A DNA stretch of 64,000 bases from Pseudoxanthomonas composti (GCF_004122095.1 NZ_SAWZ01000001.1:62001-126000), one strand, 5' to 3'; shown: positions 27,891 through 38,373, counted from the stretch's first letter. The notes: generated from the letters alone by a model not told the origin. Program-made: numbers and translations.

Positions 27891-29270
27891 TCAGCGGAAC
27901 GGCAGGCCGCCGCGACCGCCCATGGCGCCCATCATCCCGCGCATGCCCCGCATCATCCCCTTCATGCCGCCGCCGGAGAGCTTGGACATCATCTTTTCCA
28001 TCTGCTGGAACTGCTTCATCAGCTTGTTGACGTCCGAAGGCTGGGTGCCCGAGCCCTTGGCGATGCGCGCCCGGCGCGAGCCGTTGAGCAGGCCCGGGTT
28101 GCGGCGCTCCTTCTTGGTCATCGAATTGATGATGGCGATCATGCGCGGCACTTCCTTGCTGCCGGCCACCTGCGCCTTGAGGTTCTCCGGGATCTGCCCC
28201 AGGCCCGGCAGCTTTTCCATCAGGCTGCCGATGCCGCCCATGTTCTGCATCTGCTCGAGCTGGTCGCGCATGTCGTTGAGGTCGAATTTCTTGCCCTTGG
28301 CGACCTTCTCGGCCAGCTTATGCGCCTTGTCCTTGTCGACCTGGCTCTCGACTTGCTCCACCAGCGACAGCACATCGCCCATGTCCAGGATGCGGCTGGC
28401 CACGCGGTCGGGGTGGAACACGTCCAGGCCGTCGGGCTTCTCGCCCACGCCGATGAACTTGATCGGCTTGCCGGTGATGTAGCGCACGCTCAGCGCCGCG
28501 CCGCCACGCGCATCGCCATCGGTCTTGGTCAGCACCACGCCGGTCAGCGGCAGCGCTTCGCTGAAGGCCTTGGCGGTGTTGGCCGCGTCCTGGCCAGTCA
28601 TGGCGTCGACCACGAACAGGGTCTCCACCGGCTTGACCGCCGTGTGCAGCGCCTTGATCTCGGCCATCATCGCCTCGTCGATGGCCAGGCGACCGGCGGT
28701 ATCGACCAGCAGCACATCGATGAAGGACTTGCGCGCATCGTCGATGGCGGCGCGCACGATGTCCTCGGGCTTCTGCGAGGCCTGCGAGGGGAAGAAGCTC
28801 ACCTGCACCTGTTCGGCCAGGGTCTTGAGCTGCTCGATGGCGGCCGGGCGGTAGACGTCGGCCGACACCACCATCACCTTCTTCTTGCGCTTCTCGCGCA
28901 GGTGCTTGGCCAGCTTGCCCACGGTGGTGGTCTTGCCGGCGCCCTGCAGGCCGGCCATGAGGATGACCGCCGGGGCCGGCACGTTGAGGTTGAGGTCGGT
29001 GGCGGCCGAGCCCATGACCGCGGTCAGCTCGTCGCGCACGACCTTGATCAGCGCCTGGCCCGGGGTCAGCGACTTCAGGACTTCCTGGCCGACCGCGCGC
29101 ACTTTGATGCGCTCGATCAGGGCCTGCACCACCGGCAGGGCGACGTCGGCCTCCAGCAGGGCGATGCGCACCTCGCGGGTGGCTTCGCGGATGTTCTCCT
29201 CGGTCAGGCGGCCACGGCCACGCAGCCGTTCGATGGTGCCGGACAGGCGCTGGGTCAGGGATTCGAACAT
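27891..29270 (-). CDS. ffh: Signal recognition particle protein Ffh
   Basis: 459 residues. The N domain ([20 protein letters not shown]) is followed by the GTPase G domain with [14 protein letters not shown] as P-loop, [24 protein letters not shown] and [16 protein letters not shown]. The Met-rich M domain ends in [19 protein letters not shown], which binds the signal peptide and 4.5S RNA. Ffh delivers nascent membrane proteins to FtsY at the inner membrane. The start at 29270 is the family start; the frame extends upstream without homology. Divergent from ypjD, the same gene pair as in E. coli. Confidence 0.97.
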   Translation of the reverse strand: MFESLTQRLSGTIERLRGRGRLTEENIREATREVRIALLEADVALPVVQALIERIKVRAVGQEVLKSLTPGQALIKVVRDELTAVMGSAATDLNLNVPAPAVILMAGLQGAGKTTTVGKLAKHLREKRKKKVMVVSADVYRPAAIEQLKTLAEQVQVSFFPSQASQKPEDIVRAAIDDARKSFIDVLLVDTAGRLAIDEAMMAEIKALHTAVKPVETLFVVDAMTGQDAANTAKAFSEALPLTGVVLTKTDGDARGGAALSVRYITGKPIKFIGVGEKPDGLDVFHPDRVASRILDMGDVLSLVEQVESQVDKDKAHKLAEKVAKGKKFDLNDMRDQLEQMQNMGGIGSLMEKLPGLGQIPENLKAQVAGSKEVPRMIAIINSMTKKERRNPGLLNGSRRARIAKGSGTQPSDVNKLMKQFQQMEKMMSKLSGGGMKGMMRGMRGMMGAMGGRGGLPFR

Positions 29271-29386
29271 CGGGGGCAACCGCGCTTTGAAGACAGGAAA
29301 GGGCGAAGTATAGCGGCCCCTCCGGCAGCCACCGAAGGGCACGCTGGCGCGTGCTGCGGCGCGATGGGGCATGCGACACTGCGCGG

Positions 29387-30181
29387 ATGATGCTCACGCC
29401 CGCCGCGATCGCCCTTTACCTGCTTGCGACCGTGCTGCTGGTCCGTGGCGCGGCCAAGGACACCCTGGAATCGACCCACGGCTGGCGCTGGCCAGCCTGG
29501 GCTGCGGTGCTGCTGCACGGTGGCTATCACCTGTGGATCGCCAGGATCACCGCCGGCGGCCCGGACATGCACTTCTTCTCGGCCCTGTCGCTGGTCAGCC
29601 TGGGCATGGCGGTGCTGACCACGCTGGTCGGCGCGCAGGGCCGCACCGGCACGCTGGGTGTGGTGGTGTTCCCGCTGGCGGCGCTGCTGCTGGGCCTGTA
29701 CCACGGCTATGGGCACAAACCCAGCCCGGGCCTGGACTGGCGCCTGCAGCTGCATGCGTGGATGGCGCTGCTGGCCTATGCCAGCCTGGCCGTGGCCGCG
29801 CTGCTGGCCTTGATGCTGTGGGTGCAGGAGCGGGCATTGCGCCGCCGCGACTTCCAGCCGTGGCTGCGGGCGCTGCCGCCGCTGACCGAGCTGGAAACCC
29901 TGTTGTTCAAGACCATCGCGGTGGGTTTCGCGCTGCTGACGGCCACGCTGCTCAGCGGCGTGCTGTTCGTCCACGACCTGCTCGGCCAGCACCTGATCCA
30001 CAAGACCGTGCTCAGCGTGCTGTCCTGGCTGGTGTTCGGCGCGCTGTTGCTGGGCCGCTGGCGACGGGGCTGGCGCGGCGCCAAGGCCGTGCACTGGACC
30101 CTGGCGGCGATGGCGCTGCTGCTGCTGGCCTTCTTCGGCAGCAAGTTCGTGCTCGAACTGGTGCTCAAGCGGGTGGCCTGA
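29387..30181 (+). CDS. ypjD: YpjD-family inner-membrane protein with cytochrome c assembly (CcsA-like) domain
   Basis: 264 residues with eight predicted membrane segments. The tail half carries the CcsA/CcmC-like segments, including LQLHAWMALLAYASLAVAALL and the conserved His residues HAW, HDLLGQHLIHK and HW that in related proteins contact heme. Members of this subgroup lie next to ffh in many proteobacteria and their role is not settled; a heme-linked function is suggested by the domain only. ATG codons at 29387 and 29390 are adjacent and either may be used. A GC-rich hairpin follows the stop. Confidence 0.88.
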   Translation: MMLTPAAIALYLLATVLLVRGAAKDTLESTHGWRWPAWAAVLLHGGYHLWIARITAGGPDMHFFSALSLVSLGMAVLTTLVGAQGRTGTLGVVVFPLAALLLGLYHGYGHKPSPGLDWRLQLHAWMALLAYASLAVAALLALMLWVQERALRRRDFQPWLRALPPLTELETLLFKTIAVGFALLTATLLSGVLFVHDLLGQHLIHKTVLSVLSWLVFGALLLGRWRRGWRGAKAVHWTLAAMALLLLAFFGSKFVLELVLKRVA

Positions 30182-30189
30182 GCGCTGCC

Positions 30190-30217
30190 GCCGCCGTCGG
30201 GGAATCCCGACGGCGGC
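30190..30217 (+). terminator. Strong hairpin after ypjD
   Basis: GCCGCCGTCGGG pairs perfectly with CCCGACGGCGGC around GAAT, starting eight bases past the stop. There is no T-run on the plus strand, so it may act as an mRNA 3' stabiliser or as an imperfect terminator. Confidence 0.6.
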
Positions 30218-30256
30218 GCTGCACGGCAAGATGAAAAAAAAGACAGCTGAAGGTCA

Positions 30257-30262
30257 TATAAC
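30257..30262 (+). promoter_or_regulatory. Probable -10 element of the emr operon
   Basis: TATAAC matches the -10 consensus at five of six positions and lies 14 bases before the palindromic operator; an A-tract (30233-30240) occupies the -35 region. Transcription would start near 30270, so a repressor on the operator would block it. Confidence 0.45.
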
Positions 30263-30275
30263 AGACTTGCCGTCA

Positions 30276-30299
30276 CAATAATTGCCTTGACAATTATTG
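30276..30299 (+). promoter_or_regulatory. Palindromic operator for the MarR-type regulator
   Basis: CAATAATTG-CCTTGA-CAATTATTG is a perfect 9+6+9 inverted repeat, about 25 bases before the emrR start codon and AT-rich in a GC-rich setting. Size and symmetry fit a site for a MarR-family dimer. A TTGACA hexamer (30287-30292) lies inside it. Autoregulation by the product of the first gene is the likely role. Confidence 0.7.
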
Positions 30300-30324
30300 C
30301 TCGGGCGCGGAGCATGCGCTCCCC

Positions 30325-30783
30325 ATGAACCCTTGCCCTCTCCCCCCCGCCAGCGGCTCCGCGCTCGGGCTGATGATCCGCCAGGTCCGCGACGGGCTCT
30401 GGGCCCAGCTCGAGCACGAGCTGACCAAGCTCGGCCATGACCTGACCTTCAGCCAGTACATCGTCATCAAGAAGCTGGCCGCCGAGGTCACGCCCAGCGC
30501 CAGCGATCTGGCCAAGGCCGCCGAGATGAACCCCGGCGCCATGACCCGCCTGCTGGACAAGCTGGAGGCGCGCGGCCTGATCACCCGCGCGGCCGACCCT
30601 GCCGACCGCCGCGCGCTGCATATCAAGCTCACGCCTGCCGGCGAGCAGATCTGGAGCGAAATCGGCACCGCCGGGCAAGGCGTGCTCAAGCGCGCGCTGA
30701 CCGGCATGACCGACGAAGAAAGCGGACAGCTCATGGCCTTGCTGACCCGCGTGCGCGACAACCTTTCCACTCCCACCCCCTGA
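30325..30783 (+). CDS. emrR: MarR-family repressor, EmrR-like
   Basis: 152 residues with the winged-helix MarR fold: dimerisation helices at both ends, the recognition region SDLAKAAEMNPGAMTRLLDKLEARGLI, and the wing ITRAADPADRRALHIKLT. It starts the operon emrR-emrC-emrA-emrB, four bases before the outer-membrane gene. The same gene order is known in Stenotrophomonas maltophilia (EmrRCAB), where the regulator represses the pump and is released by hydrophobic compounds. The palindrome before the gene is its likely operator. Ligands cannot be told from sequence. Confidence 0.9.
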   Translation: MNPCPLPPASGSALGLMIRQVRDGLWAQLEHELTKLGHDLTFSQYIVIKKLAAEVTPSASDLAKAAEMNPGAMTRLLDKLEARGLITRAADPADRRALHIKLTPAGEQIWSEIGTAGQGVLKRALTGMTDEESGQLMALLTRVRDNLSTPTP

Positions 30784-30787
30784 CGCC

Positions 30788-32281
30788 ATGTCCACGAACC
30801 TCTCTTTCCCGACCGCACGCCGGACGGGCCGCACCCTGTCGGTGCTGGCGAGCGCGCTGTTGCTCGCCAGCTGCGCGACCAGCGGTGGGCTGGAACCGTC
30901 CGCCGTCCTGCGCTCGCCGGACGATGTCTCCGCCACCCGCAGCCTCGCCGGCCACCTCAGCCAGGCCGAGTTCCCGCGCCAGGATTGGTGGACGCGCCTG
31001 GGCGACCCGCAACTGGACGCCCTGATCGGCGAGGCCCTGGCAGGCACGCCCTCGCTGCAGGTCGCCGACGCGCGCCTGCGCCAGGCCCGCGCCCAGGCTG
31101 GCCTGAGTGATGCCGAACGCCGCCCCAGCCTGAGCGGCAGCGCCCAGTACACCGGCGTGCAGTTGCCCGAAACCCTGCTGGGCGACGAGTTCGGCGGCAA
31201 GCTGATGCACAGCACGGTGCTGATGCTCAACTTCAGCTGGAAGCCGGACCTGTGGGGCGGCCAGCGCGCCGCCTACGAGGCCGCCGTTGGCCAGGCACGT
31301 GCGGCCGAAGTCGACGCCCAGGCCGCGCGCCTGGCGCTGTCGGCCAACATCGCCCGCGCCTACATCAATCTGGCCCAGGCCTACGAGGCACAGCAGGTGG
31401 CGCGCCAGGAGGAACGGCGCGCCTCGCAGCTGTTCGAGCTTGGCGACAAGCGGGTCAAGGCCGGCCTGGACAACCAGCTGCCGCTGCGCCAGTCCGAGAG
31501 CGCCATCGCCAGCGCGCGCCAGCAGGCCGAGGCCGCGCAGCAGCAGATCGATGCGCTGCGCAATGCGCTGGCCGCGCTGCTGGGCAAGGGCCCGGACCGC
31601 GGCCTGGACATCGCCCCACCCAGTCTGCTGGATGCGCCCTCCCCGGCCGTGCCGAACGTGCTGCCCAGCGAACTGCTCGGTCATCGCGCCGACGTGGTGG
31701 CCGCGCGTTGGCGCGTGGAAGCGGCCAGTCGCGGCATCGATGCGGCCAAGGCCGCGTTCAAGCCCAGCATCAACCTCAGCGCCATTGTCGGGCTGGCCGA
31801 TTCGGGCCTGTCCGATCTGTTCAGCAATGAGGCGCTGCTGGGCTTCGGTGGCCCCGCGCTGAGCCTGCCGATCTTCGACGGCGGCCGCCTGCGTGGACAG
31901 CTGGACGCGCGCGATGCGCAGTACGACCTGGCCGTGGCCGAGTACAACCAGTCGCTGGTGGGCGCCATGCACGAGGTCGCCGACGCCGTGCAGGCGGCGC
32001 GCTCGCTGGATGCGCAGACGGCGCAGGCCACCCAGGCCCGCGACGCCGCGCGCGCCGCGCTGGAGCTGGCCACCTCGCGCTACAGCGCCGGCATCGGCAA
32101 CCAGCTGGAAGTCCTGACCACCCAGCGACCGCTGCTGCAGTTGGAACAACAGCTGGCCTCGCTGCGCGCACAGCGCTATGCGGCCGCCATCGATCTCGAC
32201 CAGGCCCTCGGTGGCGGCTTGCCGCTGAGCGCGCCACAGCTTTCTTCTTCTGATTCGGATACTTCCAAGGTCACCCCATGA
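30788..32281 (+). CDS. emrC: Outer-membrane efflux channel, NodT/OprM family (EmrC)
   Basis: 497 residues. A lipobox (LLLASC, Cys29) marks it as a lipoprotein anchored in the outer membrane. Two TolC-like repeats follow, with long helices of the periplasmic tunnel (LQVADARLRQARAQAGLSDA in the first, LDAQTAQATQARDAARAALE in the second) and the conserved FKPSINLSAIVGL strand. It opens the pump to the exterior. Second gene of the emr operon; its TGA overlaps the ATG of emrA (ATGA), so translation is coupled. A typical EmrAB operon in enterobacteria lacks this gene and uses TolC; the dedicated channel is the Stenotrophomonas arrangement. Confidence 0.93.
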   Translation: MSTNLSFPTARRTGRTLSVLASALLLASCATSGGLEPSAVLRSPDDVSATRSLAGHLSQAEFPRQDWWTRLGDPQLDALIGEALAGTPSLQVADARLRQARAQAGLSDAERRPSLSGSAQYTGVQLPETLLGDEFGGKLMHSTVLMLNFSWKPDLWGGQRAAYEAAVGQARAAEVDAQAARLALSANIARAYINLAQAYEAQQVARQEERRASQLFELGDKRVKAGLDNQLPLRQSESAIASARQQAEAAQQQIDALRNALAALLGKGPDRGLDIAPPSLLDAPSPAVPNVLPSELLGHRADVVAARWRVEAASRGIDAAKAAFKPSINLSAIVGLADSGLSDLFSNEALLGFGGPALSLPIFDGGRLRGQLDARDAQYDLAVAEYNQSLVGAMHEVADAVQAARSLDAQTAQATQARDAARAALELATSRYSAGIGNQLEVLTTQRPLLQLEQQLASLRAQRYAAAIDLDQALGGGLPLSAPQLSSSDSDTSKVTP

Positions 32282-33465
32282 GCGCCCAGACCTCCCAACC
32301 CAACGCTTCCGCACCCGCGCCGAAGAACAAGCGTCGCCGCGCGTTGTTGATCCTGCTGATCGCCGTGCTGGTCCTCGGCGCGGCCTGGCTGGCCTGGTGG
32401 CTGCTCCACGGCCGCTGGCACCAGGACACCGACGATGCCTACGTGGCCGGCAACATCGTCAGCATCGTGCCGCAGACCACCGGCACGGTGGTCAGCATCG
32501 ACGCCGATGACGGCATGCGGGTGGAAGCCGGACAACCGCTGGTGCACCTGGATCCGAACGATGCGCAGGTCGCCTACGACCAGTCGGTGGCCAACCTGGC
32601 AGGCACCGTGCGCCAGGTGCGCGGACTTTTCAGCAATGTCGAGTCCGGCGAGTCGGACCTGCGCGCGCGTCAGATCTCGGTGGAGCAGGCACGTGCCGAC
32701 GTGAAGCGTCGCCAGGGCCTGGTCGACTCCGGCGCTGTCTCGCGCGAGGAGCTGGCGCACGCCCGGGACGTACTGGCCGCGGCCGAGGCCGCCCTGGGCA
32801 GCGCGCGCGGCAACCTGCAGCGCACCCGCGCGCTGGTGGATGCCACCACGATCGGCAAGACCCCGCAGGTGCAGGCGGCCGCCTCGCAGCTGCGCCAGGC
32901 CTATCTGAACCTGCAGCGCTCGGCCATCCTGGCCCCGGTCTCCGGCTACGTCGCCCGTCGCCAGGTGCAGCTGGGCCAGCGCGTGCAGCCGGGCACCTCG
33001 CTGATGACCATCGTGCCGCTGGAGGAGGTCTGGGTGGATGCCAACTTCAAGGAAACCCAGCTGGGCCACATGCGCATCGGCCAGCCGGTGGAAGTGCATG
33101 CCGATCTCTACGGCGATGACGTGGTCTACAACGGCAAGGTCGCCAGCCTGGGCCTGGGCACGGGCAGCGCGTTCTCGCTGCTGCCGGCGCAGAACGCCAG
33201 CGGCAACTGGATCAAGATCGTGCAGCGCGTGCCGGTGCGGATCGAGCTGGACCGCGAACAGCTGGTCAAGCACCCGCTGCGCATCGGTCTGAGCATGCAG
33301 GTGGATGTCACGGTGAAGGACCAGGACGGCCCGGTGCTGGCGCCGGCGCGCAAGCGCGACAAGCCGCTGCTGGCCACGGCCGCCTATGAGAAGCAGCTGG
33401 CCGATGCCAATGCGCTGATCACTTCGATCATCGAAGACAACCTGCCGGCCTCGGCGAAGAACTGA
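32278..33465 (+). CDS. emrA: Membrane fusion protein EmrA
   Basis: 395 residues of the HlyD family. A short cytoplasmic N-terminus precedes one membrane helix (about residues 20-42, LLILLIAVLVLGAAWLAWWL). The periplasmic part contains the lipoyl half-motifs (TDDAYVAGNIVSIVPQTTGT; ILAPVSGYVARRQVQLGQRV), an alpha-hairpin between them, and the beta-barrel (WVDANFKETQLGHMRIGQPV). It links the inner-membrane pump EmrB to the EmrC channel. The start overlaps emrC and the stop lies six bases before emrB. Confidence 0.95.
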   Translation: MSAQTSQPNASAPAPKNKRRRALLILLIAVLVLGAAWLAWWLLHGRWHQDTDDAYVAGNIVSIVPQTTGTVVSIDADDGMRVEAGQPLVHLDPNDAQVAYDQSVANLAGTVRQVRGLFSNVESGESDLRARQISVEQARADVKRRQGLVDSGAVSREELAHARDVLAAAEAALGSARGNLQRTRALVDATTIGKTPQVQAAASQLRQAYLNLQRSAILAPVSGYVARRQVQLGQRVQPGTSLMTIVPLEEVWVDANFKETQLGHMRIGQPVEVHADLYGDDVVYNGKVASLGLGTGSAFSLLPAQNASGNWIKIVQRVPVRIELDREQLVKHPLRIGLSMQVDVTVKDQDGPVLAPARKRDKPLLATAAYEKQLADANALITSIIEDNLPASAKN

Positions 33466-33471
33466 AGTCCC

Positions 33472-35058
33472 ATGTCCACGACCCCTCCCACCGCCACGGG
33501 CGGCGCGCCGGCTGCGCCGCAGCCGGCCGCAGCGCCGTTCCGTCCGCCGAACATGGCGCTGACGACGATTGGCCTGGCGCTGGCCTCGTTCATGCAGGTG
33601 CTGGACACCACCATCGCCAACGTGTCCCTGCCGACCATCTCCGGCAACCTGGGCGCCAGTGCCAACCAGGCGACCTGGGTCATCACCTCCTTCGCGGTCA
33701 GCAACGCCATCGCGCTACCGCTGACCGGCTTCATGGTGCGCAAGTACGGCGAAGTGCGGGTGTTCACCTGGGCCACGCTGGCCTTCGTGATCGCATCCTT
33801 CCTGTGCGGCATCGCCAATTCGATGGGTTTGCTGGTGGTGGCGCGCGCACTGCAGGGTTTCGTGTGCGGCCCGATGTATCCGGTGACGCAGGCGCTGCTG
33901 ATCTCCATCTATCCACCCAACAAACGCGGGCAGGCCATCGCGCTGCTGGCGATGGTGACGGTGGTGGCGCCGATCGCCGGGCCGATCCTGGGCGGCTGGA
34001 TCACCGACAACTACAGCTGGGAATGGATCTTCTTCATCAACATCCCCATCGGCATCTTCTCCAGCCTGGTGGTCGGCCGGCAGATGAAGGACCGCCCGGT
34101 CACGCTGCAGAACCCGAAGATGGACTACATCGGCCTGGCTACCCTGGTTCTGGGCGTGGGCGCGCTGCAGATCATGCTGGACCTGGGCAATGACGAGGAC
34201 TGGTTCAACTCCACCAAGATCGTGTGGCTGACCATCGTGGCGGTGATCGCGCTGGTGGTGTTCGTGATCTGGGAGCTCACCGAGAAGGACCCGATCGTCA
34301 ACCTGCGCCTGTTCCGCCACCGCAACTTCACCAGCGGCACGCTGGCGATGGTGTTCGGCTATGCGGCGTTCTTCGCCATCGGCCTGCTGGTGCCGCTGTG
34401 GCTGCAACGGAACATGGGCTACACGGCGATCTGGGCCGGTTTTGCCACCGCGCCCATCGGCATCCTGCCGGTGATCCTGACGCCGTTCGTGGGCAAGTAC
34501 GCCTCGCGTTTCGACCTGCGCATCCTGGCCAGCTTCGCGTTCTTCGTCATGGCCGGCACCAGCTTCCTGCGTTCGGGCTTCAACCTGGACGTGAACTTCG
34601 AGCGCGTGGCTGAGATCCAGCTGGTGCAGGGCCTGGGCGTGGCGCTGTTCTTCATGCCGGTGCTGACCATCCTGCTGTCGGACCTGGAACCGCATGAAAT
34701 CGCCGCAGGCTCGGGCCTGGCCACCTTCGTGCGTACGCTGGGCGGCAGCTTCGCCGCCTCGCTGACCACTTGGGCCTGGAACCAGCGCACGACCATCCAC
34801 CACGCCCAGCTGACCGAGCACATCGACGCCTACGACCCGGCCATGCAGCAGGTGGTGTCCCAGCTGGGCCAAGGCAACACGCAACGTGGCGCGGTGGCGC
34901 TGAACCAGATGATCGGCCAGCAGGCCGCGCAGATCGGCTTCAACGAGATCTTCCATCTGCTCGGCATCATCTTCCTGGCGGTGATCGTCTTCGTGTGGTT
35001 CGCCCGTCCGCCGTTCGCGGCCAAGTCGGGGGGCGCGGCGGCGGCAGGCGGTCACTGA
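33472..35058 (+). CDS. emrB: MFS drug:H+ antiporter EmrB (DHA2 family)
   Basis: 528 residues, fourteen membrane segments. DHA2 landmarks include LDTTIANVSLPTISGNLG at the end of helix 1, NAIALPLTGFMVRKYGEVRV (motif A region) and VTVVAPIAGPILGGWITD (antiporter motif C). It uses the proton gradient to expel hydrophobic compounds through EmrA and EmrC; in S. maltophilia the orthologous system exports uncouplers, nalidixic acid and erythromycin. Last gene of the operon; a 12-bp terminator hairpin follows. The N-terminal Pro/Ala stretch is cytoplasmic. Confidence 0.95.
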   Translation: MSTTPPTATGGAPAAPQPAAAPFRPPNMALTTIGLALASFMQVLDTTIANVSLPTISGNLGASANQATWVITSFAVSNAIALPLTGFMVRKYGEVRVFTWATLAFVIASFLCGIANSMGLLVVARALQGFVCGPMYPVTQALLISIYPPNKRGQAIALLAMVTVVAPIAGPILGGWITDNYSWEWIFFINIPIGIFSSLVVGRQMKDRPVTLQNPKMDYIGLATLVLGVGALQIMLDLGNDEDWFNSTKIVWLTIVAVIALVVFVIWELTEKDPIVNLRLFRHRNFTSGTLAMVFGYAAFFAIGLLVPLWLQRNMGYTAIWAGFATAPIGILPVILTPFVGKYASRFDLRILASFAFFVMAGTSFLRSGFNLDVNFERVAEIQLVQGLGVALFFMPVLTILLSDLEPHEIAAGSGLATFVRTLGGSFAASLTTWAWNQRTTIHHAQLTEHIDAYDPAMQQVVSQLGQGNTQRGAVALNQMIGQQAAQIGFNEIFHLLGIIFLAVIVFVWFARPPFAAKSGGAAAAGGH

Positions 35059-35091
35059 TCGGTTCGCCCGCGCAAGCCTTCAACGCAGTCC

Positions 35092-35121
35092 CGAAACGGC
35101 CGCCCCCATGCGGCCGTTTCG
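35092..35121 (+). terminator. Terminator of the emr operon
   Basis: CGAAACGGCCGC pairs perfectly with GCGGCCGTTTCG around CCCCAT, 33 bases past the emrB stop. The T-run is short (TTT inside the stem), so this is a strong hairpin with weak U-tract. Confidence 0.7.
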
Positions 35122-35292
35122 CTGTGCGCCGCCCGTGCAATCCCGCTTGCGCGCACCTAAAAACTTTAGATCGCAGGCAAGCCTGCGCGCGACGCCGGAC
35201 CGCGACGGCTTTGCCCCCTTTTGCCAGTTGCGCGATGCGCCAGCGCCCGTATCCTGCCTGCTTCCAAACGCAAAGCATGGGACGAGCCCCTG

Positions 35293-36210
35293 ATGTATCT
35301 GGTCTGCGGAGAAGCGCTGTTCGACGTGTTCACCGATGGTGAGCGAGGTGACGACGTGCCCATGCTGGCGCGACCGGGCGGCTCGCCGTTCAACGTGGCC
35401 ATCGGACTGACCCGGCTTGGGCATCGCGCCGGCCTGTACACGGGCCTGTCCACTGACGTGCTGGGCCGCCGCCTGTACCGCCAGCTCGAACGCGAGGACG
35501 TGTGCCTGGACTACATCGTCGACAAGCCCAACCGCACCACGGTCGTGCTGGTGGCGCTGGACGATGCGGGCGTGGCCAAGTATTCCTTCTACGGCGATCA
35601 CTGCGCCGACCGTGAGCTGACCCTCGCCGAACTGCCGGCGCTGGACGGGAAGATCGCCGGCCTGCACTTCGGTTCCTACACCCTGGTGGCCGAACCCACC
35701 GCTTCGACCTTCCTCGCCCTGGCCCAGCGCGAGCGCGGCCAGCGCCTGATCTCGCTGGACCCCAATGTGCGCCCCACGGTGGAGCCGGACATGCAGGTGT
35801 GGCGCGAGCGCCTGGCGCAGTGGCGCAGCATGGCCGATGTCATCAAGGTCAGCGATGAGGACCTGGAATTGCTCTACCCCGGCGTTGGCATCGACGAGGT
35901 CGCCAGCCAGTGGCTGCAGGCGCCGACCCAGGTCCTGGTGGTCACGCGTGGCGCCGAAGGCGCGGTGGGCTACAGCGCGCAGGGACGCGTGGAGATTCCC
36001 GGCGTCAAGGTCACCGTGGCCGACACCGTGGGCGCTGGCGACAGCTTCCAGGCGACCTTGCTCTCGCAGCTGCCGGACCGCGCCGCGCTTGAAGCCGCTG
36101 CCTCGTCCAGCGAGCGGCTGCAGCAGATCCTGACGCGCTCGGCGCAGGCCGCGGCCATCACCTGCAGCCGTGCGGGCGCCAACCCGCCGTACGCGCGCGA
36201 GCTGCCGTAG
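35293..36210 (+). CDS. PfkB-family sugar kinase, fructokinase-like
   Basis: 305 residues of the ribokinase/PfkB family. The N-terminal MYLVCGEALFDVF and GGSPFNVAIGLTRLG form the sugar-binding region. The C-terminal DTVGAGDSFQA holds the catalytic Asp and the anion-hole GAGD. The GEALFD..GGSPFNVA pattern is typical of bacterial fructokinases, so phosphorylation of fructose to fructose 6-phosphate is the best guess; related enzymes use other ketoses. The ATG at 35293 begins the conserved core. No sugar transporter or regulator gene is beside it; it appears to be a single gene behind the emr terminator. Confidence 0.88.
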   Translation: MYLVCGEALFDVFTDGERGDDVPMLARPGGSPFNVAIGLTRLGHRAGLYTGLSTDVLGRRLYRQLEREDVCLDYIVDKPNRTTVVLVALDDAGVAKYSFYGDHCADRELTLAELPALDGKIAGLHFGSYTLVAEPTASTFLALAQRERGQRLISLDPNVRPTVEPDMQVWRERLAQWRSMADVIKVSDEDLELLYPGVGIDEVASQWLQAPTQVLVVTRGAEGAVGYSAQGRVEIPGVKVTVADTVGAGDSFQATLLSQLPDRAALEAAASSSERLQQILTRSAQAAAITCSRAGANPPYARELP

Positions 36211-36613
36211 CGGTCATCAGCGCAGCGCTGCCGGCAAGGTGGTGGAACTTGCCAGCTTGTCGGTTTGGCCTCGCGTGGAGCTGATCAACGCGTAGCGCTG
36301 GGCAACTCTTAGTGCTGGTCAACTTGTGGGAGCGGCTTCAGCCGCGAAGGGGCTTTCCCGGTAAAGCCTCTTCGCGGCTGAAGCCGCTCCCACAGTTGTT
36401 GGCCCCACAGTTCTCGGCCCTCAGTGCTCGCTCCCCCTGATGTCGCTCACCTGATGATGTTCGGGAGATGCCTTCGCTTCCGCGCACATGGACACTCCGC
36501 CGCGCCGATGCATGCACGCCTGCAGACGGCCCATGACGCAACGCGTATCATCGCCCGCCCTCTCACGCGGCAACATCCATGCACCTCCGTGATGCCCGCC
36601 TCGTCCATCCGAT
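36211..36613. other. Intergenic region with one REP hairpin
   Basis: About 400 bases between the sugar kinase and the small gene at 36614. The only structured element is the REP hairpin at 36325-36394. Overlapping open frames on both strands look non-coding. The stretch 36545-36610 could hold the promoter of the small gene, but no clear boxes are visible. Confidence 0.5.
36325..36394. repeat. REP element, near-perfect 32-bp hairpin
   Basis: The 32-base left arm starts TGTGGGAGCGGCTTCAGCC and ends GAAGGGGCTTT; the right arm is its reverse complement with one mismatch; the loop is CCCGGT. This is the most complete copy of the repeat that is scattered, mostly as halves, through the window. Confidence 0.85.
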
Positions 36614-36844
36614 GTGGACGCGCCATTGAGAAGCAGCAATCAACCGGACCTGTGGTCGGCCGACCACGATCCGCAGACATCCGCATCGCGTCCACGCCGG
36701 CGCCCGTCGCGGGCGCCGCAGCGCGAGGCGGTCCAGCTCTGTCTCGACCTGCAGCTGCCGCGAATGTCGCGCAATCCAAGCGGACGCAGGTTCCCGCGGG
36801 TGACCATGGATTCGGCAACGGCGCAGATGGCGCTGTTCCGCTGA
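36614..36844 (+). CDS. Small hypothetical protein
   Basis: 76 residues from a GTG start. The codon choice is like that of neighbouring genes, with about three quarters of third positions G or C, and no other frame here looks better. The product is polar and basic at the start (SRPRRRPSRAPQREAVQ), then LCLDLQLPRMSRNPSGRRF and a C-terminal AQMALFR. It has no signal peptide, membrane segment or Cys cluster, and I do not recognise a family. It ends 18 bases before the stop of radA on the opposite strand. It may be a real lineage-specific gene; the start and the gene itself need comparison with relatives. Confidence 0.45.
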   Translation: MDAPLRSSNQPDLWSADHDPQTSASRPRRRPSRAPQREAVQLCLDLQLPRMSRNPSGRRFPRVTMDSATAQMALFR

Positions 36845-36862
36845 CCGTGCCATGCACACGCG

Positions 36863-38236
<1,374 letters not shown>

Positions 38237-38373
38237 GACGTCCTGCCACTGGTTCGATGATCACAGGATATCCGAGGCCATTCGCAGCCAGCGAGACGCA
38301 CGCGCATGCGCGAACGACGCAGGGCGCCGATCGCTCGGCGCCCTGCTGGCGTGCCCTCAGGCTGCGATGCGAC

